Origin: Lacinutrix sp.
GTDB taxonomy: Bacteria; Bacteroidota; Bacteroidia; Flavobacteriales; Flavobacteriaceae
DNA length: 64,000 nucleotides
Direction of reading: 5' to 3'
Assembly (NCBI RefSeq): GCF_029238095.1
Contig: NZ_JAQWGS010000024.1
Location: 62,001 to 126,000 of the forward strand
The position numbers and the translations under genes were made by a program. Under the pieces are notes generated by a model. It was not told where the DNA came from. It ran no database searches and was given only the letters and a program-made list of their open reading frames with translations. Position 1 is the first letter of the stretch; each line of letters starts with the position of its first letter. Shown here one piece after another: positions 63,821-64,000 of this stretch.

Positions 63821-64000
63821 TTAAATCATTCTGTAAAGCGTTGTCACAATTACACCTTTAGTATCATCCAAAACTACAGATAGTAATAGTTTTTCTTCTT
63901 TTACTTTAAAATTAAAAGGCGAGGCTAATGGGTTGACACCACTTTGTTTTTTTAGTCTAATGCCTTGTCCAGAGATAATATCTTTATTAGGTTTAAAATC
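63821..64000 (-). CDS. C-terminal end of an unidentified protein (cut by window edge)
   Basis: The last 59 codons of a leftward gene whose start lies beyond 64000. The frame is open to the window edge and ends RMI-stop at 63823-63821. Visible motifs, such as ISGQGIRLKKQSGVNPLASPFNF and EKLLLSVVLDDTKGVIVTTLYRMI, do not identify a family for me. Confidence 0.6.
   Translation of the reverse strand, partial: DFKPNKDIISGQGIRLKKQSGVNPLASPFNFKVKEEKLLLSVVLDDTKGVIVTTLYRMI

Overview
The window is AT-rich chromosomal DNA from a member of the Bacteroidota, almost certainly a marine-type Flavobacteriaceae. This rests on four things: type IX secretion (T9SS) C-terminal sorting domains on several secreted proteins, promoter -7 motifs of the TAnnTTTG type, DUF5686 and CarboxypepD_reg-like proteins, and a YtxJ bacillithiol-system protein. 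I cannot name genus or species from sequence alone. No rRNA, tRNA, CRISPR array, prophage, integrase or recognisable transposase was seen. The only clear RNA gene is the signal recognition particle RNA near 34.6 kb.

Layout. 1-7.1 kb is a leftward run: a DUF3857 protein cut by the window edge, an exonuclease/GIY-YIG nuclease, a four-helix-bundle gene flanked by inverted repeats, yggS, a DUF1015 protein, a 3-hydroxybutyryl-CoA dehydrogenase, a Gfo/Idh oxidoreductase and an OmpH/Skp chaperone. 7.3-10.3 kb runs rightward: pcm, a secreted cyanophycinase-like peptidase, and a DUF2975 membrane protein paired with a small HTH regulator. 10.4-19.9 kb is leftward: a DUF5686 outer-membrane protein, a broken S8 peptidase, smpB, a histidine phosphatase, deoD, deoC and clpB. 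20-37.9 kb mixes secreted or surface proteins (GH16 glucanase, VCBS/ASPIC protein, MG2-like protein, lipoproteins, glutaminyl cyclase) with metabolism (fahA, glyA, fructose-6-phosphate aldolase). 38.2-50.5 kb holds an asymmetric ABC-F ATPase, pheT, redox lipoproteins, a CIA30/SDR pair, miaE, a frameshifted FAD amine oxidase, recG and a universal stress protein. 50.7-64 kb holds an M1 peptidase, a patatin, a rearrangement junction joining two truncated genes, uvrD, a TsaC-type protein, an OmpA lipoprotein, a glycosyltransferase, an HsdR_N-like protein, holA and a cupin.

Most of this is ordinary core and envelope gene content. The points worth a second look are local: an inverted-repeat-flanked four-helix-bundle cassette that coincides with loss of the normal start codon of the next gene; a deletion-type junction near 56,210 that fuses the front halves of two convergent genes; two genes broken at A-runs (one also by an in-frame TGA); an ABC-F protein in which one composite ATP site looks degenerate on both faces; and a dispersed palindromic repeat present twice. 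I did not find a convincing new multi-gene defence or mobile system. The lesions could be real decay or sequencing and assembly errors, and raw reads would decide.
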